Source: Adiantum capillus-veneris (Eukaryota; Streptophyta; Polypodiopsida; Polypodiales; Pteridaceae). From it: 64,000 nt of DNA. The notes beneath the pieces were generated by a model. That model was not told where the DNA came from. It saw only the letters and a list, made by a program, of their open reading frames with translations, and did no database searches. The DNA is taken from positions 87,458,381-87,522,380 of the forward strand of contig CM043957.1 in assembly GCA_014529385.2 (NCBI GenBank), read 5' to 3'. Made by a program: the position numbers and the translations under genes. This document shows, piece after piece, positions 12,270 through 26,118 of this stretch (within the stretch, counting starts at the first letter, position 1; each line of letters begins with the position of its first letter).

Positions 12270-13023
12270 AAGAGCAGAATGCATATTTGATTTCCACACT
12301 CAATTTGAGGGATTTGGAATGACATGAGAAGGAAAATCTTTGACATGGTTTCAAAACATTCCACCAAGGTCAATCATGAATTTGAATACATTAGCTTAAG
12401 GATTTGTAGTTGCATGTTCCAAAACTGAGATCAAACACAATACGGTAGCTCAAATCTATAGCTTCAAACAGAAATAAGGTGTCTGTTAGGGATTGTGCAA
12501 CTAGGATGAAGCAATACATTGCAAGGTGCCCAGAACTAGAAATACCTGTAGAAGAAAGGTTAGTGTCATTGTTTCTAGAGGGATTGCTAAACAAAGAACT
12601 TCATGCTATATTATATATCAAAAAACATATGACCCTAGAAGAGTGTGTATCAGATGCTATTGACTTGAGAGACAATTGTGATATTTTCAATGAAGAAAAT
12701 GTCCCTAAGGAGACTTAGAGTGAGAAAACAGCATCCACAAAACCAGCCCAAGTGGGAATGGCTGCTGCAGCACCACTTATAGCCATAGAAGACATGCTCA
12801 AAAGGATGAACAAAATGATGAATAGCATGCAAAAAGCACCTATGAGAGGACCAGGGCAAGGGATATCTCAACATGGACAACCAATTAGGCCGCAAAAATG
12901 GTGTGCTATCGAGGGTAAATGGACCAACCATGAGACCAATGAGTGCTATTACCGACCAAAGTACGATGTAAATGTTCAATACGTGCCTATGAGGCCACAA
13001 GGACAACCCATGTACAAATATTA
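12270..13023 (+). pseudogene. Retrotransposon gag remnant
   Basis: Plus-strand reading (frameshifted before 12479, stop at 12716) resembles the Retrotrans_gag capsid domain: VRDCATRMKQYIARCPELE, then LVSLFLEGLLNKELHAILY, then a segment ending in DAIDLRDNCDIF. After a linker with repeated methionines (MLKRMNKMMNSMQ), a zinc-knuckle-like element reads WCAIEGKWTNHETNECYY, with Cys, His and Cys spaced like a degenerate plant gag knuckle. Gag proteins package element RNA. Neither a protease nor a polymerase follows; the sequence after 13023 loses the frame. It could come from a Ty3/gypsy or related LTR element. The family is not resolved. Confidence 0.6.
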
Positions 13024-13236
13024 GCCTAATATGGCCCTAACACAAAGACCACCAATGACTTTGACATGCACTCGTTAGATTATATGCCAAACGAACAGAA
13101 ATTGATAACTGCATAAAGCAGGCATGCTTCAAGGATGAAAATCCCTATTCTACTTACTCTTTTGTGATTAATAACACCAACCATTTGTAGCAAGCTTGAG
13201 GACCTCTCTTCTTGAGCAAGAAAAGAGAAACCAATA

Positions 13237-13249
13237 GCTCTGATACCGA
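13237..13249 (-). promoter_or_regulatory. Primer-binding-site-like sequence of a minus-strand LTR element
   Basis: Reverse complement of the plant initiator tRNA-Met primer site TGGTATCAGAGC, with one extra base (GCTCTGATACCGA on the plus strand). It is followed at 13250 by TGTAAC, the expected U5 end of a minus-strand LTR. The far LTR end was not located. Confidence 0.5.
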
Positions 13250-16200
13250 TGTAACATTTAATGTACTAGTAACTTGTGTGTAGCGGAAATTGATAACATA
13301 GTGAGCATTTCATTAAGAACAAGTTCCTAATGAGCATAGAACGAGTACTTAATTTGAGAAAGCAAAATAGCAATTTACACCTAGCTAATTTGGCATTGAC
13401 AATACTTAAAAAGAGAGAGAAATAGAACAATTGACAGCAATTGAGGATCGGATTTACATGGAGCCGGTCCCCCCTCCATAAAGGCTTTGTATTATAGCAA
13501 AGGAGACTTTTGTACAATACAATCTTTGTGTTCCTTGACAAAACTAGTTGGTACAATGAAGATGGAAGCTTCATGCACCAAATTATGCTTAAAACACACA
13601 CCTAGTGTCCCTAGCCTCAGTCCCAAGACCTCACACACCTTCAAAAATGGTGAGAGCTAGCAGGGAATGAGGATAGATTGAGAGGAAGAAGATGTATCTT
13701 ACGAGAAAGAAGTATTCTCCTCACATAATCACTCTAATAGCATAGCTTAGCTCAGTAATTAGCATGGTAGAGGAGATGAGCATGCCATTGAAGCTTGGCT
13801 CTTGGTTGGATTTGCATTCCATAGCCAAAAGTTGTTGTTGTAGGCCTCTACTTCTCAATGCTTGGAGAAGGAGATGGAGTTCTTCTTGCACACATGAATT
13901 ATGTGTGTGTGTGTGTGTGTGTGTGGCAATGTGTGAGTAAAATGCAGCCCTCTCTCTCTCTTCATGGTCGACCCCTCTTGCTAGTTGCTCATGTTGGCCT
14001 CCCATTGGCTCTTGTAAAGCTTAGCCAATCACAAATTAGAAGCATAATTGATAGCCTTTTGACAAGTGTCCCCCTTTCCCCTTTTGTGAGAGCTTTAGGT
14101 AATTAGATAATTCAATTAAACTCTCATTGGACCTCTTAGTCTTTTGTCCAACAGGAATCAGGCAAGCCATTGGGCTGCTAGATGCTCATTGGACCCATTG
14201 GTAGACTGTCCAATAGTCTTCTAGGAAGCTTAATTTCTATTGGTTCTTTTATCAAGCATTTTTTAAATTGATTAGACTAACTTTACTCTAGCCTAATTCT
14301 CATTGGTCCACCTCTATGGCCATCCAATAGGATTTGAGGGGAGATTGGGGGCAATTGGCCTAGGAGCTTGATATGTGTCCAGTATTCCCTTTGTGTAAAG
14401 GGGGAGCTTTGGAGTGTGTGTGCGTGTGTTTCTCTCTCATCCCCTACTAAAAGGGCTTGCCCCCTCCTTCCTAGGGATGTGGGAAGACTTTTTAGTCTTC
14501 CCATGACCATCCAATTTTGCGTTACTTTGGCCTTTAAACAATTGAATTAAAATTAGAAACCTTAGCCTATGGAAGTCTTAATGGAGCTAAACCTTAGGTC
14601 TTTCAAGCCCCATTGAAGCACAATGTTCTTTTGTAGATTGTCCCCTTTTGGATCCCTGCAGAGACCAGTCTAGCAGCCTTACCAATATTCTAGTTTTTAC
14701 TCCTCTGATACTTCCCCATATTAAATGATTAGTTTAAAATGAGAAAATCATTTAGAATAATTAGATGTTAGTTTTAAAGTTCAAAAAGCTACCTCTTAAA
14801 AGCTCTCTCCTACCACAACGTTGAGAGCTTTTGCAGTGCCTACACTGCCCTAGTAGAAGTATTGCAAAAAGCTTTCTCAAAAGCTCCCTCCAAAAGCTCT
14901 CTCCATTCCCATCCCCCCAACATTTTAGGGCTTGGGAGGAATTCGGTGGGTTGCGCTTCATACATTACACCACCCATATTGCCCCCAACTACAAAAACCA
15001 TGTTCTTCACCGAAAAAGAAAACCGTACTCGCCCTTATATGCTTGAGCCTATCCCCTTGTCAGTGATACACACTATCACAGCCATTCAGCATAGCTCCCA
15101 CTCCGTTTGATGTGAGACATGGCACTTGGGCAATGGAGAAGAGTCAAATTGACTCCACATTATGTTCACTACAAGTTCAAGAGTCTGAGTGCTCAGCATT
15201 TGCTCACATCCAAAGTTGCTTTCCTCACATTTTCAGCCATGACTTAAACCTACACACTTTCCTTTTGCAATCTCAATGTGGGCTCTCCATTTTGACCCTA
15301 CTCTTTTTGTCCACATAAAAAAGCTCTTGAATAGAAGGATAAAGCTCTTGATGATGCTAATTGCAAGCTTAACAAGGGACAATTTTGACACAAATGTTGT
15401 GGTCCTTGAAAGAATGTGATTGCCACGTTCAACCTTGGACTTTGATTGTTTACTTTTTGATCCGTTAGATAGCAATCAGGTAGTGGTCCCACAAAGCACA
15501 ATTATCTATTACTTTATGGGATAACTACGTCTCATGCATGACCACACCTGTATCGCTAGTTTGGTACCAAAAAGGACACTTCACGAATTTAAAGAAAATG
15601 GTACATGAAATCCTAGAAACATCTCAAGAAATGTCTTAGCAAACTTATAAAATGTTAGCCAAAGTACTCATAAAAATTATAATCTTACCTTTTCTACACG
15701 ACCTCAATAGTAACTACACTAATGAAAAGCACCTATGTAAAACAACATTCAATATTTCACTAAAACTCATACTCTAGTCTACAAAAAAAATGAGGATGCA
15801 TGCAATATTCCATGGTAACTACTTGTATATGTTCTTGACATTTTTATAACTCTTGTGTGAAAAAAAAATGACTATAATTAATTATAGAAAGTTGTGTGGG
15901 TCAAATATGCAACATTGATGAATTCAACTATATGACCACATAAAATGTTCAGTTTATTTAAATTTGCAATGTCTTATACTGCATATATACTAAATCTACG
16001 ACTCCATTATTTAAGGTGATACTATTTGATGGTTATGCAAGCCACATTCGGTCATTTATGTCATATCCCAAAAATTACGCATGTTGACATTATTATTATT
16101 TATTTATTAAAAAATAACCTTAAAATAAAGTTCAATTTTGGATTTGTTCATTCATCTCGCTTATTTGTATACAAATACCTCATATGGACACAATTGGGGA

Positions 16201-16589
16201 ATCTATATGCACACTGTCATTAGTTTTTCATAGCAATGTTTGTTTTGCAAGAAATTATGCACTATAAGTTTTTTTAAATAAGCTTAAATTACCAAATCTC
16301 CATGAGTTTGAAACTTTGAAAAATGCTTAGTTGATGGGTGTTGCCCTATGGATACATTATAGAACTTGAGTTTTACCCCATAACCTCATCATGTTAATGA
16401 AAGAATCCTTGGAAGACCAAAATTTTCCTCTTTGTAAATGTTTTGAAGATTTGGGTTTTTTTATTATAACAAAAATATGATCTAAGAATGAACCTTAATT
16501 TCTTGTTATAATGAGTTGTTTACTATCCACAAACCTTGAAATCCATGCAAAACCTTATTTTAATTAGAAGTTATATTTAATGTGTGTTA
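13250..16589. other. Non-coding stretch, probably LTR-derived at its left end
   Basis: No gene is seen. The first part looks like an LTR read on the minus strand, with repeated ATTGG/CCAAT phrases between 14120 and 14330. A GT microsatellite lies at about 13903-13924. The remainder is AT-rich and featureless to me. Confidence 0.4.
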
Positions 16590-17005
16590 TATGCGGATTG
16601 TATGGCGTGCCTACGATTCTACACATAATACCAATCTACTAGCATAGAATCACCAATCATATACATGCAAACCGTTTACACACAAAATCCACGAGCAAGA
16701 TCGCACTACACATGCATGATGAGAGAGGAGAAGGGAGAGAAGAGAAAATGTACATAGGCACTGGGTACAATCTCCCCCCGTGCAAGAGTGAGCATTTTCG
16801 TCTTGCACGTATTTATTTATAGATTGATCAATGCTAAAAAATGGTTACAAATTGTCCGTCCGAACATAAAGCGATCGTAGCTCATAAAGAGCACTTTAAT
16901 AATTAAATATCCATAATCTTGCTATCCCTTTGCATAGTCCATAGATTTTGCCACTTATCAGTCATAGTAAATATAAATTAATTTAATTTTCATTACACAC
17001 CTCTC
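16590..17005 (+). repeat. Near-tandem duplication, left copy
   Basis: About 400 bases recur at 17085-17525 in the same order, with long identical blocks. One runs from AGCTCATAAAGAGCACTTTA through the TATCCCTTTGCA segment near the end; another surrounds GAGCAAGATCGC. The unit period is about 490 bases. Confidence 0.8.
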
Positions 17006-17084
17006 CGTTAGAAAGCAACTGTCCTCATTTGTTAATGTAAGAATCTGCAAATCATACTTGTCAAAAAGGTGGAGTGTTTGGCGT

Positions 17085-17525
17085 GCTTGCAAATATACAT
17101 AGAATACCAATCTACGAGCATAGAACCACCAATCACGTGTACACACAAAATCTATGAGCAAGATCGCTTTGATCCACAATGAGACTGATTTGAGAGCGAA
17201 ATAGAGAGGGAGACATAGCATGAGAGAGCATGCATGTACACCTCCTAGAGCGGAGTACTACACATGCACGATGAGGAAGGATAAGGGAGATAAGAGAAGA
17301 TGTACACAGGCACTGGTTGCAATCTCCCCTCGTGCAAGGATTTTCCTATTGATCGATGCTCAAAAATGATTACTGATTGTCCGCCAGGACATAAAGCAAC
17401 TGTAGCTCATAAAGAGCACTTTAATAATTAAATATCCATGATCTTGTTATCCCTTTGCAGAGTCCATAGCTTTTGCCACCTGTCAGCTGCAGTAAATACA
17501 CATTTATCCATTTCCATTACAATTT
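17085..17525 (+). repeat. Near-tandem duplication, right copy
   Basis: Partner of 16590-17005, with about 80 extra bases after the GAGCAAGATCGC block. It could be a simple tandem duplication or the two terminal repeats of a very short TRIM-like element. No primer site was seen in the short spacer. Confidence 0.78.
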
Positions 17526-18479
17526 GTGAAAATTTTGTTAGAACTACACTTAATTTTTATGCTTTTTCGACCTTAAAACATATCCCCATAAATCTAATAT
17601 GGTATTAATTTTGGAAAAAAAAATATGGCCATGTTCTTCACCTCATAATTAACCTAAGGCATGAGCATTACATGTTAATCTTGTTTCTAACTTCACATGA
17701 CAAGTTGCTGAAAAAACAGGACACTTTAGTGTCTCGGGACACTTGAGTGTCCAATTACAAAACTAGTGGTATCCGTCATTTGTAATATATAACTATGCAG
17801 ATCACCCTAGGTGCAATAGTACAACACAACTATAAGACAAATGTTATTGATAAGAATACAAGTTTTATGGATGGGAAAATTACCTCATACAATACAACTC
17901 TAGCAGGAGAGAAAGGGGCACATTATTAGCATCACATGGGGGGAGGGGGGTACCCAGCACTGTAAAAGACAAGTATCTACGTGTTGTAATATACTACACC
18001 TTCCTTGTAGTAGTTGGCATGCCACTCACACAATTTTCAACATTCCTTCACTCCAAGTAGTGGGCTTTCTCTCCACCAGCTTGTGGACTACACTGTGTTT
18101 CGCCTAGTGAGAACATCTTTCTCAATAAGACCTAATTTCCTCAAACTTGCCTTTTTGTATCAATCTTAATCTTAGCTTAATAAAATTCTATTTAAACTCT
18201 TATCTCATCTAAATAATTTCAATTTTCCTAAAAGGATAGGTAACCTTTTGCAATTTGCTCAAATGGCAAGGCCTTTAAAGTTGCCTTTGGTTTTTTTTAT
18301 TTGAATAATTTAGAGGTTGGAAACATCTTTGCAACTGTTAGATCCTTGCTACCATATGGTGAGAAAATAAAATTTCTCCTTGGGATGTCCTCGAAAGGGA
18401 ATTACTTCAGTGGCTGTGAGTGAACCCAACCTTATTCTTTCCACAACCATTGTGGCTACCATGAGTGACAGTCCAAATC
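17526..18479. other. Non-coding stretch
   Basis: Nothing recognisable. It contains a G-rich patch near 17938-17951 and is otherwise AT-rich. The right end may belong to the 3' part of the adjoining LINE remnant. Confidence 0.4.
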
Positions 18480-20420
18480 TAGTTTAAATATCTTCCATGG
18501 TCATCCATGCATGTTAAGAAAAAATGTCCCATTAATAGCAAATTCACGCTTTGAAAGCTTTGTGAGCTAGGCTGTAATAGGTAGGTTGAATATGAGGAGT
18601 CGGTATTCCAAACCAAATGAGTCCAGCATAAGGCACTCAGAAGAAAAGTTAGTGGTAAAACCAAAATTTATATTCCTTTTTTATATCCATCCCATGAATC
18701 CCAGAACTTGCAAACCAATTTAGAGCCAGTAGGAGTGAAGCTAAGAGGTGACAAGATCGAATCTTTGTCTCTCAAATTCCTCCAAGCTTTTCACATAGGG
18801 TGGTGAAAGACATGGAAAGTTTTCTTTATCAAGATTTCTCACTAGTCAATAGAATCAAAGGATTTAAGAATCCATTTGATAGCCATTTCAATGGCTAATC
18901 TTAGAATTCCCAAACCACCTTTGTACTTAGAGAGGTTGCATGTTGAGTAGGCTACTTTGAAGATTTTTTAAACCTATTCATTTCCTCCCCATAGAAATCT
19001 CCTGGCAATAGATAGAAAATGTTGTGACTAAGTTTGACAAAGTTTCCAACAAGCCTAGTGACACCAGAGAGGACAAGACTTAACGGAAAGCCTCAAGATG
19101 AAAGGGATGGTTGCATTCCTTGCCATCTATCCACTTTTTTGGAGAAGTTTCTAAGACCCAATCCCAACTTTGCCTATAGCTAACTTTCAATCCCATAAGA
19201 ATACCCAGAAACCTAAAAGATTTTCCCATTAGATATCTGATGATACTCTGCTACCTGCACAGATTTGGGAGAGGAGCCAAAATAGGCTCTAAAACTTGTT
19301 TTATGTTGATTAATGTTTCTTTCACTAGCTTTGTAGAAACAAGATAAAGCATTCCCAAAAAGAATCTGCATGTATATCATTATTTAACATAATTGCATTT
19401 GTAACATCTACAAACTGTTGCATGCATGGCTCTTCATCTGATCCTAGAATATTATTTCTTTTCATGTTACCTTTCATGAGAGCATCTTTGGCTAGCCAAT
19501 CCAATGCATCTACAACTATAGCAAATAACAAAGCGGCCAAAGGACATTCATGTCTAATAGACCTTTTGAGAGATATGATGTCTCCATTAACAACAGCTTT
19601 GGCAAAAGCATTGGTGAGCAAGGTATTAACATATTTTATCCAAAAAAATTCTCAAAACCAATCATACATAGATTGAAGAAAAAATTATTATTTCAATCTA
19701 TTAGAAGCCTTGTCAAAGTCAATTTTGAAGAAGGCGTAGTCTCGGTTGGTAGCCTTAGCATGGTCAATACCCTCCCGCATTGTTATGATAGCATTCAAAA
19801 TATTCAATTCCCTTGATAGCATTCAAAATATACCTCCCCTTCATAAGGTCCTTCAATGCCCTTGAAATAAATTTGTGCATCAATGGGGAGAATCTTCTAT
19901 CTAAAGATAGAGGGAAAAAAACACAGAAGTTAGATTGGAAATGGGCCTCCAATGATCTATCAACTCCCTCTCTCCTCTTTTATGGATGAGCTTGATAACT
20001 CAAATGTTGATGTTAGTAGGAAGAACTTATGTTCTCAAGGCGTTTTGCTAGACTTGGATGATGTAAGGAGTTATAAAGTTGTGACATTCCATATAGAACT
20101 ATTGGGGATACCATCAAGACCAAGGGTTTTCCCCTTTTTTAGATTTTTGATATCACCTCACACTCAATAAAGGGGACTATCTAGTTGCTTGGCAAGCAAA
20201 GGATTGACTGTTTTCCTCCTTATATTTTCTATTTTAGCTCTAATAGTAGTAATAGTCTCATCAGCTTTAAGGGGGGGATGAGAGAAAATATCAAAAAATT
20301 GGTAATGTATAATTTTCAAATTAATGTCATCATCAGTAGCAATATGACTCATCTTGTCCTTAGCCAAAGGAAACAGATTTTCTTCTTCGTAAGCAATCAA
20401 AACATCTCTTTAGTGGGCCT
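18480..20420 (-). pseudogene. LINE ORF2 reverse transcriptase remnant
   Basis: Read right to left, the translated pieces follow the order of an L1-like reverse transcriptase: a charged stretch before the fingers, KIDFDKA (conserved first palm motif with catalytic Asp), AVVNGDIISLKRSIRHECPL then AALLFAIVVDAL (usual form QGCPLaplLF), and FVDVTNA where the catalytic box normally reads FADDTNA. Farther on, KYKGGLGILRL matches the 'GGLGi' motif after the thumb. Many stops and frame changes separate the pieces, so the copy is dead. The second and first aspartates of the catalytic box are altered to V-D-V. No ORF1 or poly(A) tail could be joined to it. Confidence 0.72.
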
Positions 20421-22863
20421 GGAACCAAGCTTTCTCATGGGAACCTCCATTTTGTTACCTTTTCCCAACCTTAGGTTTATGTTAATAGGATATGGTTTGG
20501 GCTTATTATTATTTTTAAAGTGTTTTTTATATGCCTATTGTTTTCAACCTACTTATATCTATGCTGGCCATGCACTTGGGGACTAGATTTAAGCCAATAC
20601 TAGTGTGGTACTCCTATTTTAAGCTATTCTCTATGTATAAAGTCCAATCATTATCTTCCTCTCTTATTTTCTCTTTCATTCTCTTACACTTCCATGTCTA
20701 TCTACTTGTGTGCACGTGTATGCATAGCAAGAATATGTCTCAATCATGCATGTTTATGCTTTTGAGGGAGAGTTAACCATGGTGAAGTTTTTCTAGCTTA
20801 GGAATACTACAAAGAAAGCTCCTACAAGCTTTGTACATAGTTCTATAGCACTAAGCTTTGTTCTCTATTTTTTTATTACAAAGCTTAAATAATGCTTTCA
20901 ACTTTGTCTTTTATACTTGGCCCAAAAACCTAAATTGTATGGCCAAAGTTTGAACCTTTTGCTAAACCTAGGATCATTGTTCAATCTCCTAGGCCCTTCC
21001 TACACAAAACATTAGCAATTACAAGTATTTGCGACAAAATACACTTGTGTCTTAGATTGTAATTCCTGTCGATTTTACAAAGGGTTCCTATAATGTCCAA
21101 CAATGAAAAAAGTAAAGTACCGTTTGACTCCAATCTTTTGCTTGAATTGCATCTTTACCTCTTTACTAGCATTTGTGAAGTCTTTGAAGTAACTTCCTGG
21201 AATCTTCTGTCATAAGGGAAATTTTCCACCATCAACTAGAGCCTCTCCTCTCTTGTATCACCCTTTGTACTCAGTTCTATGATTCTAATGATCTAACCTT
21301 TTATCCTTTGCATTATATCTTGTGATATGGTGTCTCTCTTTCCCTCTCTCTTAATCTATATAATTAAGTCTATAAATCATGAATGATAGCTTAGCGAAGC
21401 CACCATAGCCTAACTGGAATCTAAGTGCTTATTGACCCTAAAATTCTAGCACAACATGCAACTCTGAATGGATGCAAAAGTGAGGTCTTTTGATGTTTTT
21501 TCCTAATAGTGCAATCTAAGAGACCAGATTTTGAGAGTAGTTCTCAGTCCACGTACACAGAAAACAACCGAGAGCTTCTTGGACTTGCACTTGCTAGGCA
21601 CAACTACAATCATGCATTCAAGGAGATGACATCTTGGGATGCTCATCAAGAACTCATTAAGTGCTCATTGCACTTTCAAAAGCCAATCGTCATACATGTG
21701 GACCAAAGCATTGCCACACTTTGAATGCTTCATTTGTTTTCATAGCATCCTCAAGAACCCATTGTGCTCTCAAGGGGAACTCAAAAGCACATCACAGTTT
21801 GCATGCATGTTTTTCTTTCTCCAAATGAGTACTTGAAAGTGTCAATTAGACAATGCTCTTATTGCTTTTGATTTGATCTCTCTGCTCGTTTGATGTTGAG
21901 AACTCGCTTCAATTTTAATGAATGGTCAACCAAATAATAATATAATTAAAAGATCAATCGAATGGTCCACAATTGCTCCAACGAGCTCCATGAATCTACT
22001 AGGCCTTATGTAGGCCACACATGTTGGTTCAATACAAGTCTTGGTAGGCTCAAGTATTGCCATCATTAGGGTAGAGGATCCATTTGTAAATACCCTCCCC
22101 CCCCCCCCCCCGCCGAAGGTGAACAAGTGAACGCGAGCTTCTAACATACACCAGTCGGCATGCTGGAATCTCATTCCTAGGTAATGGGGTTCAAACACGA
22201 TTCATGCATGGCTCAATATTTGTGCACTGTCGCCACTAATCCATCAATATGATCTTTTTACATCAAAATCTATGAAAATTCATTGACAAAAGTGTGTAGC
22301 AATGTTGGACAAGCCGCCTATGCCGCTAGAAAGATCTCCTGACTACGCACCTATTGCACCACTTCTAACCCAAAATCCTAGCCTCTACCCTATCCAAATT
22401 GTGGTAACTTCTACTCCACGCTTACCGTGTTGGTAGGCACCTTGTGAGGTTCTGGGAAAAAGATGGCAAAAAAGATTATACCTCAAGTGGCTAGTAGCGG
22501 TGTGAATTAGTGGTATATATATTTTCACATTACATTGCAAGAAATCATTAATTTTTCATCAAGATTTCGTTGAATCTTTCGAATTCAAAAGCAAATTAAT
22601 CTCCAGCCCAGTTCACACGGACTGAGCCCTTTGCACCGTCTGCACGCTAGCATAGCCTGCCTTTTCGTCGTCCATGATCTGAAGCCCCTTGCGCCATCGC
22701 TCGCTCTGTGAAGCCCTCGCCTCTTCTCTCCTTGGTCCACACCTGCACTAATCACTTCACTATTGCATGGCACTCAATCTCCCTGCTCAATCTCCCCGCG
22801 CACGCACAATGGCCAGGGCAGCACAATCACAAATTGTCTCTCAACTGATCAGCGATGACTCAT

Positions 22864-22899
<36 letters not shown>

Positions 22900-23338
22900 G
22901 AGATTCCCTCTGAATCTCCAAATTCAAAGGCAAACGCCTGTTTGGCTGTCGCAATCGCATACTCTCTGTAGGCTCAGCCCCTTCCTCCCATCGCCTGCAC
23001 AACCCTTTCCTTTTACTAACACCTACTTGTAGAGCTCCAAGGAGATGCATACAAAAAAGCGAATAAAAAGAGACGCAACTAGTTGTAGTCATTCATATCC
23101 CTACTTATGCATCTGCTGCTTGTGTCCCTTGCCCAAACACATTCCCTTATGCATCACGACGGATTCCAACAAACTTTGCCCTGCACTACATTCATTGCCC
23201 TGCGTTCTTTGAGTCATCATAGCTTTGCACATCCCCTGAGCATCTCCACCTCGCCTCGTATTCCCTGCGACCCCAATACTCCTCTTGCCACTTCCCATCG
23301 AGCACCATCAACAAATAAAGCACGCTGCCCGTACCTTT

Positions 23339-23341
<3 letters not shown>

Positions 23342-23405
<64 letters not shown>

Positions 23406-23420
23406 ACACACACACACACA
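23342..23420. repeat. (CA)n microsatellite
   Basis: About 78 bases of CA repeat with one T interruption at 23401. Confidence 0.97.
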
Positions 23421-23449
23421 AGGCCATGTTCTGGCCCGGCTTGTCGGGG

Positions 23450-23451
<2 letters not shown>

Positions 23452-23543
<92 letters not shown>
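23452..23543. repeat. (GA)n microsatellite
   Basis: About 92 bases of perfect GA repeat, 300 bases upstream of the HflX start codon. A GA tract in a plant promoter or 5' leader can bind BBR/BPC proteins (known for GAGA repeats); whether it acts here is inference. Confidence 0.95.
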
Positions 23544-23545
<2 letters not shown>

Positions 23546-23842
23546 CATGTAGGCATTGGGTCCTCTAGACTCTCGACCGTGCCTAGCTCGCACACCAGCT
23601 AGCTGCATTGCTTCCAACACATCACCCCCCGCCTCTGATTTGCCTCAACATTTATGCTTGAATGCCACTTTTCCATGGAAGAAAAATGGAATCTCACGAT
23701 CTACGTGAGATTCCTTCTAATGAGCCCCAAAAACAAGATTGTGGCGACCTACTTTGATGGAAATGCAAATGGGAAAACCTTCTCCAGGTGGTGCAAGATA
23801 GTTTAAAAACTTAAATGTTGGACATTGTTCTGAATATCGGAC
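23544..23842 (+). promoter_or_regulatory. Probable HflX promoter / 5' leader
   Basis: This is the interval between the GA microsatellite and the start codon. No clear TATA box was found. The start context CGGACATGG has G at +4, and an in-frame TGA at 23831-23833 rules out an in-frame start just upstream. Confidence 0.4.
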
Positions 23843-24292
23843 ATGGCGCTGGAATCTATCACACTCTTCTCGTCTGCCAAAGCAAGCGTGCAAGCACCAT
23901 CGCTCTGCAGCTTCAAGTCCACTCCGTCGGCTCGTCGCACCGCACAATACCTCAACTCGCAGCCCCTGCTTCACGTCACCTACCAAGCATCGTTCTGTTC
24001 AGCAGCGCGTCCCTCCGCAGTAGCTTACGACAGCCCCCCCGCCTCCTTTGAAGATGAGGAGGAAGAAGGGCATGCTTTGGGGCTGCCCCTTCTCAACTCG
24101 TACGATTCATACGATGAATATGGTGATGATGAAGAAAATGGCTATTTTGTTGGCATGGATGACGAGCTTGCCAGCCTCGAGCAGGGTGGGGGTAAGGGGA
24201 CAATGGACAATGAACTCCCTAAGTTTGCAGCCGACCTGCATAAGAGGAGCTTAGATGACTCTGATCGGTTCAAGCTTCAACATGGAAGAGAT
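23843..24292 (+). CDS. HFLX: HflX exon 1 (transit peptide and acidic linker)
   Basis: 150 codons ending phase 0 at GAT|GTAAGC. It begins [15 protein letters not shown], continues with Ser/Arg-rich residues and then an acidic DEEEEEG-type stretch. It ends in HGRD just before the conserved N-terminal domain. Confidence 0.88.
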
Positions 24293-26086
24293 GTAAGCAG
24301 TTTCAGTTTTCTCTTGTTATCGACTCTTTTACATGTGTGCGGGGATCTGCTCATTGACATGAGGCAACTGTATGCCAGTGTCTCATACAATCATCATATT
24401 GGTGAGAATATGGCATTGCTAGTTTTGTTTTTCATTGCCATGAGGGCCTTTTTCCATTGACTGACAATCATATCACCTTCTGCTTTTTCTTTTTTAGTTT
24501 ATGCATGTCTTGAACTTCCTTTCTTCCTTGCCAATGCAGTTTTATCGCACTATTTTGTTGGGATGTCGGTGTTGATTGAGTTCTGTCGGAATCTCTTTTA
24601 AAGCAGAAATCTGGTTTTTACATAATGCTGTATTTCTTAAACGGCTGCACAGGTTTTTGCAGAGAGGGCTTTTCTTGTGGGCATTGAACGCAAGGGTATT
24701 GCATCATCATTCGGTATTGCTGACTCTCTCAGAGAGCTTGCACAATTATCGGACACAGCTGGTCTGGAGGTGGTTGGATCTACATATCAGAAGTGAGTTC
24801 TTTATGTCCAAATATGTAGTAAGTGTTGAGCTGATTATTCAGCCTATGCCATAGTTTTGGTTGCATGCGGTGAGAACCTAAGCTTGCATATCACTGCATG
24901 CCTCCTTTGTAAGTATCGGATTTTTGTGATTGTGAATTATATGAAGGTGTTGTAGAAAGAATGAGGTCCCATTGGTATAGACCACGATTTTGGGTAAAGA
25001 TGGAAACATTATTTTCCATTCTGAAACAATTGGGGATCGTTGGGGTGGTGTTGTCATTAGTGGAAGATGTTGAAATGTTTTCTGTACATAGTTTCAGAGA
25101 GAGAGAGAGAGAGATAGGGCAGAAAAAGAAAGCGAAGTGGCTCACTCATGCCCTCCTACTGTGCACATGCTTCCTCGTTCCTATCAATCTGGTCATTTAA
25201 TACCATCACAAGATACTTTTCCGTTTGCAACAGCAGTAAAATAGATGTTATCAACATTCAATACTACTATCGAACAACTAACTGATGCCTCGATATTGAC
25301 ATTTAATGAAAGGAAGAAATTTGTGGGGCCACAATGGGCTGACCCTTCTCAATTTTTCTTAAGAAATATAGGGAGTTTGGTAAGTCCTTAGGGAAACTTT
25401 TGGTTTATGTAATGTGTTTATGAACATGAAACCAACATTCAAAAGAAAGCAAATGAGTGAACATAGTCCAAAACTTCACTATTTTATGTTGTGAGTATAC
25501 TCGTTGTCAATGATTGTCTTGTATTTATAGAGTTTATATGGAGCATTCATTTGTGATCAGAAGCCTACTCGTACTCAACCATAGTCACCGCCGGAAACGA
25601 AAAACAAAAAAATGGGAGTTTGGGAGTTTCAGTTTAGGCCCAAATGGTTAGGAAATGGCGTTTCATTTTATTAAAAAATTAACATAATGTAAAAACTATA
25701 GTAGGACTTAAACCATACCTATTATAACAAGAAGCCGAGATAGTAGAAGGATAGAAGCCTAGTCTTTGAGTACCCTGAGCCCTCCTCCTTTTTATCTGGC
25801 CATTTGGTCATTGGTGACGTGTCACGAGTAGGATCCGACATGATGCGTGTGTGGGTTGAGGAGGAAGCCTCTCAAGTGCACTAGATGTGTTAAAGTTATA
25901 GCATCTCAAGTGAATAGCCCAATGTGTTCCTAATATTTATTTTGTCTTTAGGTATTCGTTTTACTTATTTGACAAGATTTTGGGTAGGGCAATTCTCAGA
26001 GTACTTATGGACCCCAAAGTAGCATACAAGAAACTCCCAGCCCTTGTTGTATCATTATCTAATTTATTGCGTAGTTGGTTTGTTCG

Positions 26087-26118
<32 letters not shown>

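Larger units (their letters stand above)
20421..23543. other. Non-coding stretch upstream of HflX, with microsatellites
   Basis: No supportable gene. It holds a C-run (22097-22111), a (CT)n tract (about 22866-22898), a (CA)n tract (23342-23420) and a (GA)n tract (23452-23543). The part from 22600 is clearly richer in C and G than what precedes it. Confidence 0.45.
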
